Program-made: the position numbers and the translations under genes
Notes under the pieces: generated by a model
Told to the model about the DNA's origin: nothing
The model's database searches: none
The model's input: the letters and a program-made list of their open reading frames with translations, nothing else
Shown here: piece after piece, positions 12,201 to 22,837 of the stretch
Position numbering within the stretch: position 1 is the stretch's first letter
How the letters are laid out: the number at the start of each line of letters is the position of its first letter
NCBI GenBank assembly: GCA_030272155.1
Contig: CP126195.1
Location: 1,595,001 to 1,659,000, forward strand
From: Tetradesmus obliquus
Taxonomy: Eukaryota > Chlorophyta > Chlorophyceae > Sphaeropleales > Scenedesmaceae
Direction of reading: 5' to 3'
Length of the DNA: 64,000 nucleotides

Positions 12201-15200
12201 TTGCTCACTTGCCCAGGCGGGCGGCTGATGCCTTGGATCAGCAGCTCCCTCAGCTCCTTGGTCAGTAAGTCACAGTAAAGTGACAAGTGCAAGGCAGCGC
12301 ATGGCTGCAAGCACAGCAATGCCGCAGTGCGTCGGCAAAGCATATAACAGCACACAGCACACCACAGCGACGCAACCTGCCGCAGACTAGAACCAACAGC
12401 GCAACGATAGGCAAAACCACAGCACACCAGCTACTGTCAATCAAGCGTGATACTCACTTGCCCAGGCGGGCGGCTGATGCCTTGGATGAGCAACTCCCTC
12501 AGCTCCTTGATCAAGCCCTTGCGCCCGCCAGACCTCACAAGTACCATTGCAGCAGCAGGATGGTCCAGCAAGCCAAGCAAGCCCTTGGCCCGCAAAGCAG
12601 CAGCCACATCCGGCTGCTGTGCTAGCTCCGGTGCAAACGCCAGCACCGTAGCAGCCACCGCGCCTTCTGGCGTGCAGCGCTGCAGCTGCGGCTGCAGCTG
12701 CTGTAACAGCTCGCCCTGCAGCAGGCGATGGCAGTGGCCGCCAGGAGCTATGGCATTTGACAGCTGCTCAATGCTTGCCACCCAACGCGGCTGTAGCTGC
12801 GTCTGCAACAGCTGCAGCAGCTGCTCTGGATCACCAGCCGCACCCCCTGCTGCTGCTGATGCACTTGCCGCCATGCTGCACAGCTCTGGCACTCTTCTGA
12901 AGACAGCTGTCGCTGCCGCTGCCAGATCCTGCAGCTGCTGCAGCTGCTGAAGCTCTGCAGCTTGTCCCTGCACACTATCTGCCACCTGCTGCAGGAAATC
13001 CTGCAAGCTGGTGTAGCCGCCCTGCTGCTCATCCAGTTTCGGAAAGCCTGGGTGGCTGCCTGATACACAGCGAGGGTACAGCGTGATAACTTGCACGCAG
13101 CTCTCGATGCATGCCTCAATAGCTGCCTCAGTAGCACCCATGCACTGTGGCTGCCAGCGCAGCCGCTGCACTAGCTGACCCAGCAAGTTGCGCTCACCCC
13201 GCTGCTGCCTGTCTTGCAGGACGCGGCATGCCTGCTGCAGGGCAAAGCAAGCAGCACTGAAGTCTGGTGCAGCCGCTGCAGGTATGTCGGGGCTTTCACC
13301 GCGGCTGCAGCGCAGCAGCTGCCGCTCTGCATCATCCTGAGTGATGAGCTGCCCCAGGCAAGCAGCTGCAGCCGCCGTGCGCGCTGCGTCGTATGCTCTG
13401 CGCACTGCTGACAAGGCATCAGCAAACACCTTATCACCAAGCAGCACCAGCGCAATTGGCAGCTGGGCGCTGCTGGCTGCTGCAGGCACCGCCGCACTAG
13501 CAGCAGCAGCAGCAGCGGCGGCAGCAGCTGCAGGTCTGCTGATCTGCCCAACTGTTGCACCTGCAGCACCAGCTGCTGCAGGCACAGGCGCACTAGGGGC
13601 AGCATCAGCTGCAGCAGCAGCAGCAGGTCTGCTGGCTAGGCTTCTAAGCACTGGCGCCAGCAGCATGCTCTTAGCCAGCTGATGCATGTCACCAGCCGAG
13701 GCCTCCCCCTCAGGCGAAGACGCCACCAGAAACAGCGCTGCACTCACAGGCATGAGCCCCTGGGCCTCCAAGTGGCGCAGCTGTGCTGCTGATGTGGTAG
13801 AAGTGCCGCGAGTGTCCATGAGTGACCACTGCATGCCACACTGCTCAGGACTGCCCAGGCTAACTCGGCAGCCCTGCAGTGCTGCACACAGCGGGTTGTA
13901 GGCTGGCTGCAGGAATGATAGGGATAGGCACTTGGCTAGGACGCGCCAGAGCTGCGGGGGCATGGGAGCGGCCTGTTGTGCTGGCCTGTGTGGGGTGGAG
14001 GGAGTGGCGAGTGCACAGGAGAAATGCAGCAGCAGGAGCAGCGCGTATGTGTAAGGGGGACTGATTTGTGCTGGGTACTTGGTGCTGAAGCAAGCGTGGT
14101 AGTTTCACAATATGGATGGGGTGAGTGCACGACAAATTGTGGTTCCCGATAGGCGCCTGGCCCTAGCAATCCTCCAGCTGGAGGCAGATGAGTGACTCAG
14201 CGGTGGAGAGCTGCTGCTGGCACCTTGCTGCAGGATTACTAGGGCCAGGCGCTTGGCGATGACACGCCAGAGCTGTGGGGGCATGGGGGCGGCCTGTTGT
14301 GCTAGCCTGCCGTGCACAGCAGACATGTGCAGTAGCAGGGCAGCGTACATGTGGAAGGGTGATCACTTTATGTTTGGTGTGATGCAAGAACAGGGGTGTA
14401 TGCGCAGTCGGGATAATGAATGTGCACAGCAGGTTTTGTTTGTTGTGCGCCAGAGCTGCGGGGGCATGGGAGCGGCTTGCTGTGCGGGCCTGTGTGGGGT
14501 GATGGGAGTTGCGAGTGCACAGGAGACAAGCAGCAGCAGGAGCAGCGCAGATGTTTGAGAAAGACTGACTTGTGCTTGGTGCTTGGTGCCGAAGCAAGCA
14601 TGGGGTTTGCACAGTATGGAAGGTACAGGTGCACAGCAGCATGTGGTGCGTGATGGACTTGCAAGACACATGAGAGGGACAGCAGTGGCTACTGCTGCTG
14701 CTGCCTTGCCTGCTGAATACAGAGTGCAAGAGCAGGTGCAAGCGCACATGCAGAGCGCGTACACCACACACCCACGCACGCAGCGCCTGAGGTAGCCGCC
14801 GTCCCTTGCAGCCGTATACCCATTGCAGCTCTGCTGCAGAATGCACATGTGCACCCATCCAGCTTCTACACACCAACAGTGCAAGCACACAGCATACCAT
14901 GCATGGTGCATGCTCAACACACAGCATACCATGCCAACAGTACCTTCCCCAGCAGCTGTGGCCCACACCTGTTGGTGTATGTGCAGCCCATCACATCCCG
15001 CAGGCGGCTTGGGAAGTTGACAGGGCCGGGCGACTGCATCATATCTGTGAAGGCCCGCAGCTGCTCTGCAGGCTGAAAGTGCCCCAGAAGCCGCAGTACC
15101 AAGCGCACTGGCTCCTTATGCAGGCTTGGTGCCATCAAATACAGTGTGCAAGTGCAATCATACACGCAAAGTGCATCACACACACAATATCGGTAGCACA

Positions 15201-17926
15201 GAGTCAAAAGCTGGAGCGCACCTGTACGTGTACGTGCAGCCCATCACATCCCGCAGGGCACTTGGAAAAGTTACAGGGCCAGGCAACTGCATCATATGTG
15301 TAAAAGCCCTCAGCTGCTCTGCAGGTTGAAAGTGACCCAGAAGCCGAAGCGCCAAGCGCACAGGCTCCTTGTGAAGGCAGTTTGTTGCATCTGCCATGCT
15401 GACTTGGTCTTCGTCATCGCTGCTGTCGCCTTCGGCAGCAGCAGCAGCAGCAGCCGCGTCCTGCTGCTGGCTGATGCGTCTGCAGATGTCCCGGGCTTTT
15501 GATGCCGCGTCTTGCAGGGCTTGGTATGCACGCATCACAGCCGCAGGGGAGATGTGCGGTAGTGTGACGCTCTCCTCTGGGCCTGAAAATGCGGGGATGA
15601 AAGCATGCGGCAGCAAGTGTACACATACACAACACAGCAGGTGAGGTGGCGTTATGCTCTCCTCTGGGGCTGTGCGACAGGCGCACACACAGGCAGTAAG
15701 ATATGCGCCAGCGGTGAACAACTTGTTCTTGCTTGAAGCAGGACAAAGTGGCAGTGTTAACATGCGGGTAAGAGGCGACGACTGTGCTGTTGGGTTGTTG
15801 GTGTCAGCTGTCCCTGATGAGACACACAGCACAAGCATGCAGCCAGAAATGCACACATCAAGATGGTGCCAGGACCCACATGTAACCCCCCATCTCTCTT
15901 TTGCAGCCCATCTCACCAGGTCCGTACGCCGCTGAGGTGATGGATGTGTGGCCTTCGTTGCCAGTAGCAGCCAGGTAGTCAGCCTTGAGAGGATCAAAGT
16001 CAAGCCTGGCAAGGCCCAGGTGGCGGGGGCCCTCAAGGCCTGCCTGTGCATCCCACTGCGCAACCTGCGCTGTGTCTTGTTGTGCAAAGCCCAGCAGCTC
16101 CGCACCACCAGCAGCTGCTGCTGCATCATCGCTCCATTGCACCACACGGTTGCACTCATCCTACAGGCAGTGACAGGAGAAAGGAACATACTTGCTCTGC
16201 CATTGGAACCCACATGAATGCACATGCTGAGTAATGCTGCACTTCTGGCTAACTGGGTAGCACTGCGGCAGTGCTGTGTGAAGACAACTTTACACAGTCA
16301 AGGCAAGGCTGCGCACCTTCAAGCAAAGCTGGACCAACGAAGCAGATGTCATGGATCATCCCCGGCTCTATTCCGGCAGCTCACCAGTGCCTGCTTGCTG
16401 CAGTCTGGGTCAGCATCCCTGTAGGCCCTGTCACACTGCAGCAGCTGCAGCCAGTTGATGCCGGATGACTCCAGCTGGGCCAGCTGCAGCAGCAGCAGCA
16501 GCAGCAGCAGCCGCAGCAGCAGCAGCCGCAGCAGCAGCAGCAGCAGCAGCAGCCGCAGCAGCAGCAGCAATTGAGGGGATAAGGGATGGCACCTGGGTAT
16601 AAAGCGTGCGCAGCAAGGCTGTGAGCTGCACGATTACCTTGGACAACAGATCCGGGTTGCGCAAGCACTCCTTGCTGCCTGCCTCATAGCAGGTGTTGGA
16701 TTGTGCACTGCTGTACGTAGCACGATCTCGTGCATGCGCTGCAAACAAACCATGCCTGCGCTCATCACACACAGCAATGGCTGGAGCAACTCCGTAATGT
16801 TTTACCTCTTGCTCCATGTAGGCATCTTCATTGTTGCCCCGGGCTGTGTGGTTCCAGTGGCGTATCAGCGCATTGATGGTGGATGACTTGCCTGGCAGGC
16901 GGTGCAGGTGCAGTCGGGGCGCATTGCGCAGTGCAGCGGCAGCTCATTCGTTCAGCAAAGCACATTGTGGTCCTGTGATTTGTCGCATCCCCCCCAGCAC
17001 ACATGCGCAAAATGCAGTATATGTACTACTAGTAGCTCTCCTGTATGCAGCCTGGCAGGGAATTGTTGTGCCTGGGGCCTGGGTGCAAGCTGTGCTGCAT
17101 ACAATGCAGCGCATGTGTGCAAGCGGCTGCATGCATGCCCATTGCCCACAGGGCTTGTCGCATGCAGCTCTGTTGCATGTGGCATGACACGCTACCAGCC
17201 TGTGCATCACAGCCGCATGTGCAAGCAGTCCTGACACGGCATGTGGCACGGCTGTGTGTCATACTGCACCCTCCCACAGTTCGCAGCAACTATGCAAGGC
17301 ACACAGTGCAGAGGCCATGCCAGCTAGCGTAATGTGTGGAGAAGCAATACACCGTGTGCAAGGGCTCCTTGCTCTCCCCTGAGCAGCATGTTGTGAAAAG
17401 GTCACTCACCGCTGCCCTGAAAGCCTATGACCGCTACGCCTGGCAGCGCTGCAGTCCTGTGGGACGTGCTGCTGATACCAGTGCCAGCCACCTGCAACAC
17501 ACAGCAGGCATAACACTTGAAAAACAGCAATGAAGGATGTTATGTGACGGTTTTGGGCATTCACGCACGTGCTGAAGCAATGCCAGTGCTGCTGTTGGCA
17601 CACGATGCCTGTGCCTGCAGTGCTGTACAGGCCTGTACCACCAATGGCAGCCTGCGTAGTTCAACAGTCAGCTGCAGTAGCACATGTGCCTGTACAGCAC
17701 ATGTGCTACTGCAGCTGACTGTTGAACTACGCAGGCTGCCATTTCAGTGCAGGATCTGCCGCCAGCGGCCTTGTCTGAAGTGAGGTGGGTCTGAAAAAGC
17801 AACATAAGCGAAGCAACGGCGAATGCTCACGCTGTGCGCGTTGCGACGAAGGGCTTCAACAGCTTGGCCTCCGTTGCTGGTCCCGTAGCTCCGCATCCAC
17901 CGATGCTTACAAGCAAGCTGTTTCAA
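6290..17926 (-). CDS. Giant dynamin-superfamily (SLIP-GC-like) GTPase
   Basis: Large P-loop GTPase of about 2,100 residues. Main exons, 5' to 3': 17831-17926 (Met 17926 or 17896), 17410-17491, 16806-16891, 16638-16682, 16385-16483, 15917-16160, 15222-15582, optional 14969-15124, 12458-13985, optional 12209-12256 and 11966-12013, 10791-11738, 9541-10515, 8833-9194, 8474-8765, 7824-8216, 6996-7401, 6290-6522. Phases agree at every main junction. The G1 motif GFQGSGKSSTIN is created across a phase-1 intron. A G2-like segment LAATGNEGHTSIT and a G3 motif LMDTRG (usually DxPG) follow; no canonical TKxD G4 is visible. The C-terminal half has a Tudor-like stretch (RVYARVVNEQGPEWLVEY), a Cys cluster (CKYALCKCCKTACNGCC), basic nuclear-localisation-like patches and a novel C-terminus. 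Closest known family is nuclear GTPase SLIP-GC/dynamin-like; a nuclear role is inferred. One long gene is favoured because all phases match, but a split into two genes near 10.7 kb cannot be excluded. Confidence 0.7.
11966..12505 (-). repeat. Triplicated 16-codon exon end plus intron in the GTPase gene
   Basis: The end of the large G3 exon (12458-12505, ELRELLIQGISRPPGQ followed by donor GTGAGT) is repeated downstream at 12209-12256 and 11966-12013, at spacings of 249 and 243 bp. Each copy is exactly 48 nt, has an AAG acceptor-like end before it and a GTGAGY donor after it, and is phase 0 on both sides. The intervening intron sequence is also recognisably repeated (shared GTGCAAGGCAGCGCATGGCT-type core). 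One, two or three copies could be spliced in without breaking the frame. Confidence 0.8.
13930..14489 (-). repeat. Three copies of an acceptor/exon start (MPPQLW) in the GTPase gene
   Basis: The start of the G3-containing exon (acceptor at 13985; PAQQAAPMPPQLWRV) recurs at 14306 (LAQQAAPMPPQLWRV) and 14489 (PAQQAAPMPPQLWRT). The polypyrimidine/acceptor region is included in each unit. Only the 13985 copy leads into the GTPase G3 strand. The others diverge after 15-30 codons and would shift frame if used, so they look like decoy or decaying exons. Confidence 0.7.
14969..15377 (-). repeat. Duplicated 52-codon exon end in the GTPase gene
   Basis: The stretch LHKEPVRLALRLLGHFQPAE to DVMGCTYTYR at the end of exon 15222-15582 is repeated at 14969-15124 with several substitutions (LRLVLR, DMMQSPGPVNF, CTYTNR). 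Both copies end with AG/GTG donors in phase 2. Using an AAG acceptor at 15125, the second copy adds 156 nt in frame. Confidence 0.75.
15555..15669 (-). repeat. Duplicated acceptor (PEES) in the GTPase gene
   Basis: The beginning of exon 15222-15582 (CAG/GCCCAGAGGAGAGC) has a near copy 87 bp upstream with its own CACAG acceptor at 15669 (CCCCAGAGGAGAGC). The duplicated coding part is only about ten codons (PEESVTLPH versus PEESITPPH) and runs into a CACCTG/donor-like sequence. Confidence 0.55.
16486..16572. repeat. Imperfect CAG/CCG tract before a GTPase acceptor
   Basis: About 87 bp of CAG with CCG interruptions. On the minus strand it becomes (CTG)n directly ahead of the CAG acceptor of exon 16385-16483. 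It therefore occupies the position of the polypyrimidine tract and is probably intronic rather than coding. Confidence 0.7.
17643..17743. repeat. Perfect 47-bp inverted repeat with 7-nt loop
   Basis: Arms 17643-17689 and 17697-17743 are exact reverse complements, separated by the 7-nt loop CTGTACA (17690-17696). The structure lies inside the first intron (17492-17830) of the GTPase gene. The arms are not CAG repeats; they are complex sequence (AATGGCAGCCTGCGTAGTTC at the left end). Transcribed from either strand it would fold into a near-ideal dsRNA stem. Confidence 0.95.
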
Positions 17927-19267
17927 TTATTAAAGCTTAATCCAAGGTGTATGCGCGCCTTGGCTGACCAGAAAGCCAGCAGCAGCGAAGACGCGAACAA
18001 TTAGCCTCAGCTGCTGCCTAAGGTGGGCTACCCGGCGTCGTCATGATGCCTGGAAACAGACAAATTGCACAGAAGTTGCAGAAAACGTGGTGTGCACCAG
18101 CTACTGTTGTCCACCTCAGTTAGCCTGCTGCTCCCCGTAAATGATCCAAGGTAACATGCGTGCAGTGTTGTCAGTCTGCAGCTCGGTGACTTGAAGAGCG
18201 TCGCAGAGAACTATTTTACCCATCCAGCGGCATTGGAGACTATCAGCAGCTTGCACCGCTGCAGCCACCCCATGGCAACTGGCAGACACTTCGATGGACC
18301 CGGAGCGGCTGCAGCTGGCTCCTGACGGGGGATCACACTCCTGTGTTGAGTGGAGCATTTGGTCTTTCGGTTATTGATCTGTTGTGTATGAGCAATCACA
18401 TGCTGTCTGCGCCCGTTGCTTGCCGTAGAACCACTGCAGTGAAGCTGCAGTGAAGTTGCAGCTGCAAACCAGCAGTAGAGTCTATTTATGCGTCAATTCC
18501 TGGGCACAATGAGAAATACTGCTTAAATATGTACACATACTCTTAACCAAGTAGTTAATGCGCCATCAGCGCAGACAAATTCGAATTTGTTTTGACCCAG
18601 AAGACTCATTTCACAGTGACAATCTACCTGAAGTCAGCCGCTTGTACATGCTGGCACTTTTGCAAATTTGACAGGAATACCAGACCTGCAGCAGCACGCG
18701 CATGCTGCATGCGCTTAAATTTCAATCAATACCACATAAGATATAACTTTTATGAGGTGTGAAGAGCAAGGCATCTCACCATGCCCCAAAATTGCGCTTC
18801 GTCATCTAATGTTGGTGGTAACGACAGATGCTGTGGCAACGCTCAGGCCCCGTGCTCTTTGCACCTGGCTTGCAACAGCAGCAAAACCAGCAAGAGGAAC
18901 AACTTGAAAAACTAAAGGAACAAGACGCATCAGAAGTGGCTGGTACCGGCCTCTGGCTGCCAGTTGCCTTGTTGCTAGTGGTTCAGTGAGTTGTCAGGTG
19001 TTCTAGTACTGGTACTGCTGCTGCTGCGCTGCAGTGCAGCCTCATATGCCAGGTGCTATCGAGCGTGTTTTCTACTGGATGAGCCTTCTCACCTATCTCG
19101 AGATAGGAACGTGTGCCCTTTCGACTCTGCAGCAACTGCGCTTTCATCAGTGGATGGACTTGGTCCGCAAAATCATATCAATTCGCAAATAACTTGCTTT
19201 ACTCTTTGCTGCGTTTAAATTCAACCTATACAGCACTCCACGGGACACTTGTCCACGCGCACTCACG
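17927..19267. promoter_or_regulatory. Divergent intergenic region between GTPase and SET genes
   Basis: 1.3 kb between two head-to-head genes, so it should contain both promoters. It is AT-richer than its surroundings (18480-18780 especially) and has few CAG runs. I see no open frame with coding character and no unambiguous TATA box. Assignment as promoter is from position only. Confidence 0.5.
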
Positions 19268-20044
19268 ATGCAACTGGACGCCGATGATGGCTTGTATGAG
19301 GTCAAACGTTTGTTAATGCAACAGCTTGGGATAGCCACGCCCGCTAGATGGGAGTCCTTGGGCTTGCAAGCTTGTGCAGCAGGGGCCCGAGTGCTGTGCT
19401 TGCGCCAGGTAAGCATCCACAGCATCATAACATGCACATTGTGTTGATATGGAAGGAAAGTGCTGCTTGAAGCGAATGCGACGATTTGGGTGCAGCCACA
19501 CCAGCATCGGTGCTGCTTCCCTGCTGTGAAGCTGCCTGCTGCTGCTGCTGCTGCCTGCTGCTGCTGCTGCCTCTGTGGACAGCCCGCAACACCACAGACA
19601 CTCGCAGCATGATTTCAAAACATGTTATCACCATGTACAAATTGTTGTGTGCACGTTTCCTGCAGGCTGAGCTGAAGCAGCTGCGCAGTGCAGCAGACCT
19701 GCAGCGCTGCATCAACCCCCGCAACGAGGCCGCAGCACTGGCGCTGCTCGTGTCAAACCACCAAGGTCTGCGGCTGATACAATGAAAAAACCTGCTTCGC
19801 ATTGCACTCAAAAGTTGCAGCTGTGTTTGGCATGATGGATTGGTGTGATTCAGCCTGTTGCCTGGTTGGCCGCGCACCTGCACCTGCACGTGTACTGTCT
19901 GCAGCAGTACATCACCAGCTGCATAAAATACTATGCTTGAAGCTGATCAGCCGTGTTTGTTGCTGCTTCCTGCAGGCGTGTGTGGCAACTCAGCCGAGCG
20001 GCAGCAGCACCTGCAGCAGCTGCTGTCAACTTACCCTGAGGCAC

Positions 20045-20090
<46 letters not shown>

Positions 20091-20113
20091 CAGGGGCGCA
20101 GCGCAGCAAGCAG

Positions 20114-20144
<31 letters not shown>

Positions 20145-22352
20145 TGCAATGGGCTATGGTGAGGAGTCACCAGAGCAGCAGCTGTATCAGTGAGTGCGGC
20201 AATGCATTGGCAAGCAGTAGGTTGGACACCATGCAATGCTGACAGCCCGCTAATGCAATGCACGTGTGCAATCAAGTGCCACCTGTTGTTCTAAACAAGC
20301 ATGCTGAGCGCCTGCGATGAGCTGTCAGAGATGCAAGGCATTTGCTGCGCCAGCAAATGGCAACCAAGCCACTGAAGCAGTTCAGCTTGGCGTACTCTGC
20401 AACTGCTGCTCCAACGCTGCTTGCCCCATTGCCATTGCCATGGCCATTTCCCTGCAGGTGGGTTCTGTCCCAAGGAGCAGCAACACAGCTCGCGCCAGCC
20501 ATGTTCAACGTCAGTGGAGGCCTGCGAGGCTGTGCAGCAGTAGCAGACTTGCCAGCTGGCAGCACAGCTGTCTCCCTGCCTTCAAACCTGCTCATGACCT
20601 ACAAAACCGCAGCCGAGTCCGATTTCGGCGCCGTGCTAAACCGCATGGGTTTGGACCCTGAAACCCTGGCGGTGGTTTGGACCATGGTGGACCGCTGGGA
20701 TGCTGACTCACCCGCTAAACCCCTCTGGCAGGCCTTGCCGCAGCGGTTTAGCACGGGGCTCAGTGTGCCTCAGCAGCTGTTAGACCTCATGAGTGGCTTG
20801 CAGGAGCAGCGGAAGTTCTCGGAGGCCAGGCAGCATGTGCGGGGGCAGTTCCAGCAGCTGCAGCAGGCCTTTACGTGAGTGCGTTGAAAGGTCGATGATT
20901 GGACCAATCGGTTCTCACTGCTTGCAATACAGTTCAGATCACTTGCTTGCTGTGAAAGTACCTTTACACATCAGCAGCTGCAACAGGCCTTCACTTGAGT
21001 GCTGCAGCTCTGCTACTGCCGCAAGTGCCGCGATGTTCACAACATTTTGCCTTTCACAACATGGAGCAAGCACCATTTGGGCAATCAGGCTCAGCTGCAG
21101 CGGAGTTGTTGGGTTTGGTTGTCCTATGCGTTCATGGCAGCTGCAACCCGCTTTTGAACTGCACTATGAGCTACAGCAACAGCAGCAACAGCAGCAGCAG
21201 CAGCTGTGTTTTCTCGCCTTACTCAGCCTCCTGTTGCCATCAACCCTTCTCAATTAGCTGTGCTTCCTGCTGTGCGCTGATGCTGTGCAGGGCGCTGCTG
21301 ACCGCGTATGCTGCACAGCTGCAGCCGCAGTGGTTCACTGAGGCAGCTTACCTGTGGGCTGTGGAGCTGTGGTATGCATATGCCATACAGGTGAGCAGCT
21401 GCTCTGCATCTTGAACTGTTATATTATGTGTTATGTTATTTGTTATCTGCCTCATGTTACCTGTGAGGCTGCTTACCTGTGGGCTGTGGAGCTGTGGTAT
21501 GCATATGCCATACAGGTGAGCAGCTGCTCTGCATGCCTGAACCGTTATGTGCTGCCTGATCTGTTATGTGTTGAGGCTGTGGGCTGTGGAGCTGTGGTAT
21601 GCATACGCCATACATGTGAGCTGCTGCTGTGCATGCCTTACGTGTATATAAGCAAACGCTTTGGCACGTTGCTTGCGAGCTGACGTGTCTACATTGTTTT
21701 CTCTAGCGAGGATGTCTGTGCTGTGCCTGCACTCAGCATGCTAGTCTATTAGGAAGTCAACCCACAAAAACCCTATCATCTGCCAACACCCACACAAACC
21801 TCAGTGTCCCTGCCCCGCCTATCAAAAACTGATGATCTCTTGAAACTTTGTATGCTTGCACGCAGGTCAAGTTCCCTGACAGCTCCATCCAGCCAGCACT
21901 GGCTCCCTTTGTGAGCCTCATCAACCACAGCCCCTGGCCACACATCGTGCACTTCAGCACGGTAAACCCTACAACCCAAACCCTGGACCTCACAACCTTC
22001 AGGCCACTGCAGCAAGGCCAGCAAGCATTCCTGTCATACGGGCCGCTGCCAAATGCGCAGCTGCTGCTGTTTTACGGGTTTGCAGTCGAGGGGAATCCCT
22101 TTGAGGAGGCTGAGCTTGCTGTGCCCTGGCCCAACGAGCAGCAGGAGCTGCAGCAGCAGCAGCAGCAGCAGCAGCAAAATTGTATGATGTTCAAGATACA
22201 AGCAGTGGCGCTGCTGAAGCAGCTGGGGCTATGGTCGCAGCAGCAGCAGCGCTTCACGCTAACTGTGCAGCAGCCCCTGCCGCCAGGCCTACTGCCCTAC
22301 CTGAGAGTAACATGTGCCTCATCTGAGCAGCTGCTAGAACTACAGATGTCCT

Positions 22353-22397
<45 letters not shown>

Positions 22398-22673
22398 GGG
22401 CGGCTCCGGCGGCTGCCGGCAACGTTGAAGGCGAGATCAGTACCGCTGCGCAGCTGCAAGCAGCATGGGCAGCTGCTGCTGCGTGGCAGGAACTGCTCGG
22501 GCAGCCTGTGAGTGACATAAATGAGGCAGCAGCGCAGCAGCGGCTGCAGGGGCTGCTGATTGCAGCGAAGCAGCCGTATGAATCGTGTCTGGCGAAGTGC
22601 AGCTTGCTCAGGCAGCTGCAGGAGCTGCGGCAGCAGCAGCAGCAGCAGCAGCAGGGTGATGGTGACGCAGCAG

Positions 22674-22705
<32 letters not shown>

Positions 22706-22837
22706 TCTGCAGATGACAGCAGCTTCCTGTGTGGCCTAGAGACGCTGTGCAGGGGAATGCTGGCGCTGTACAATGCATGCGGTGCTGCTGCTGCTGCTGC
22801 TGCTGCTGCTGCAGCGGCTGCTGGTGGCCAGGCGTAG
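19268..22837 (+). CDS. SET-domain protein lysine methyltransferase (Rubisco LSMT/SETD3 type)
   Basis: Exons: 19268-19408, 19666-19765, 19976-20189, 20458-20874, 21291-21390 and 21866-22837, all in phase, about 650 residues. The split SET domain begins in exon 4 (WVLSQGAATQLAPAMF, then GLRGCAAVADLPAGSTAV and SLPSNLLMTYKTAAES), as in Rubisco large-subunit methyltransferase and SETD3/SETD4 relatives. Exon 6 carries the hallmark cofactor and catalytic segments LINHSPWPHIVHFS and LSYGPLPNAQLLLFYGF. These enzymes transfer methyl groups from S-adenosylmethionine to Lys or His of non-histone proteins; the substrate here is unknown. Exon 1 shows no clear transit peptide. The Rubisco-substrate-binding-like C-terminal region is interrupted by poly-Gln (22150s, 22360s, 22630s) and ends in poly-Ala. 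Exon 5 and the end of exon 4 have duplicated copies downstream. Confidence 0.85.
20845..21003 (+). repeat. Duplicated end of SET exon 4
   Basis: The exon-4 end (CAGCAGCTGCAGCAGGCCTT then ACGTGAGTGC, ending at 20874) is repeated about 121 bp downstream at 20971-21003. In the copy the donor GTGAGT has become TTGAGT, so it should not be usable as a splice donor. Confidence 0.65.
21340..21622 (+). repeat. Triplicated exon 5 end (AAYLWAVELWYAYAIQ) in the SET gene
   Basis: The last 48 nt of exon 5 (ending 21390) are copied at 21468-21515 with an AG before and GTGAGC after, phase 0, same 16 residues. A third copy (about 21573-21620) has lost a few bases and its donor reads CAT/GTGAGC. The spacing is about 125 bp then 105 bp. 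Retention of the second copy would insert 16 residues in frame within the SET domain. Confidence 0.8.

Noticed and set aside
14969-16225. Separate small gene in 14.9-16.2 kb
   Set aside because: Exons here fit the GTPase by phase and by the order of G1, G2 and G3 motifs.
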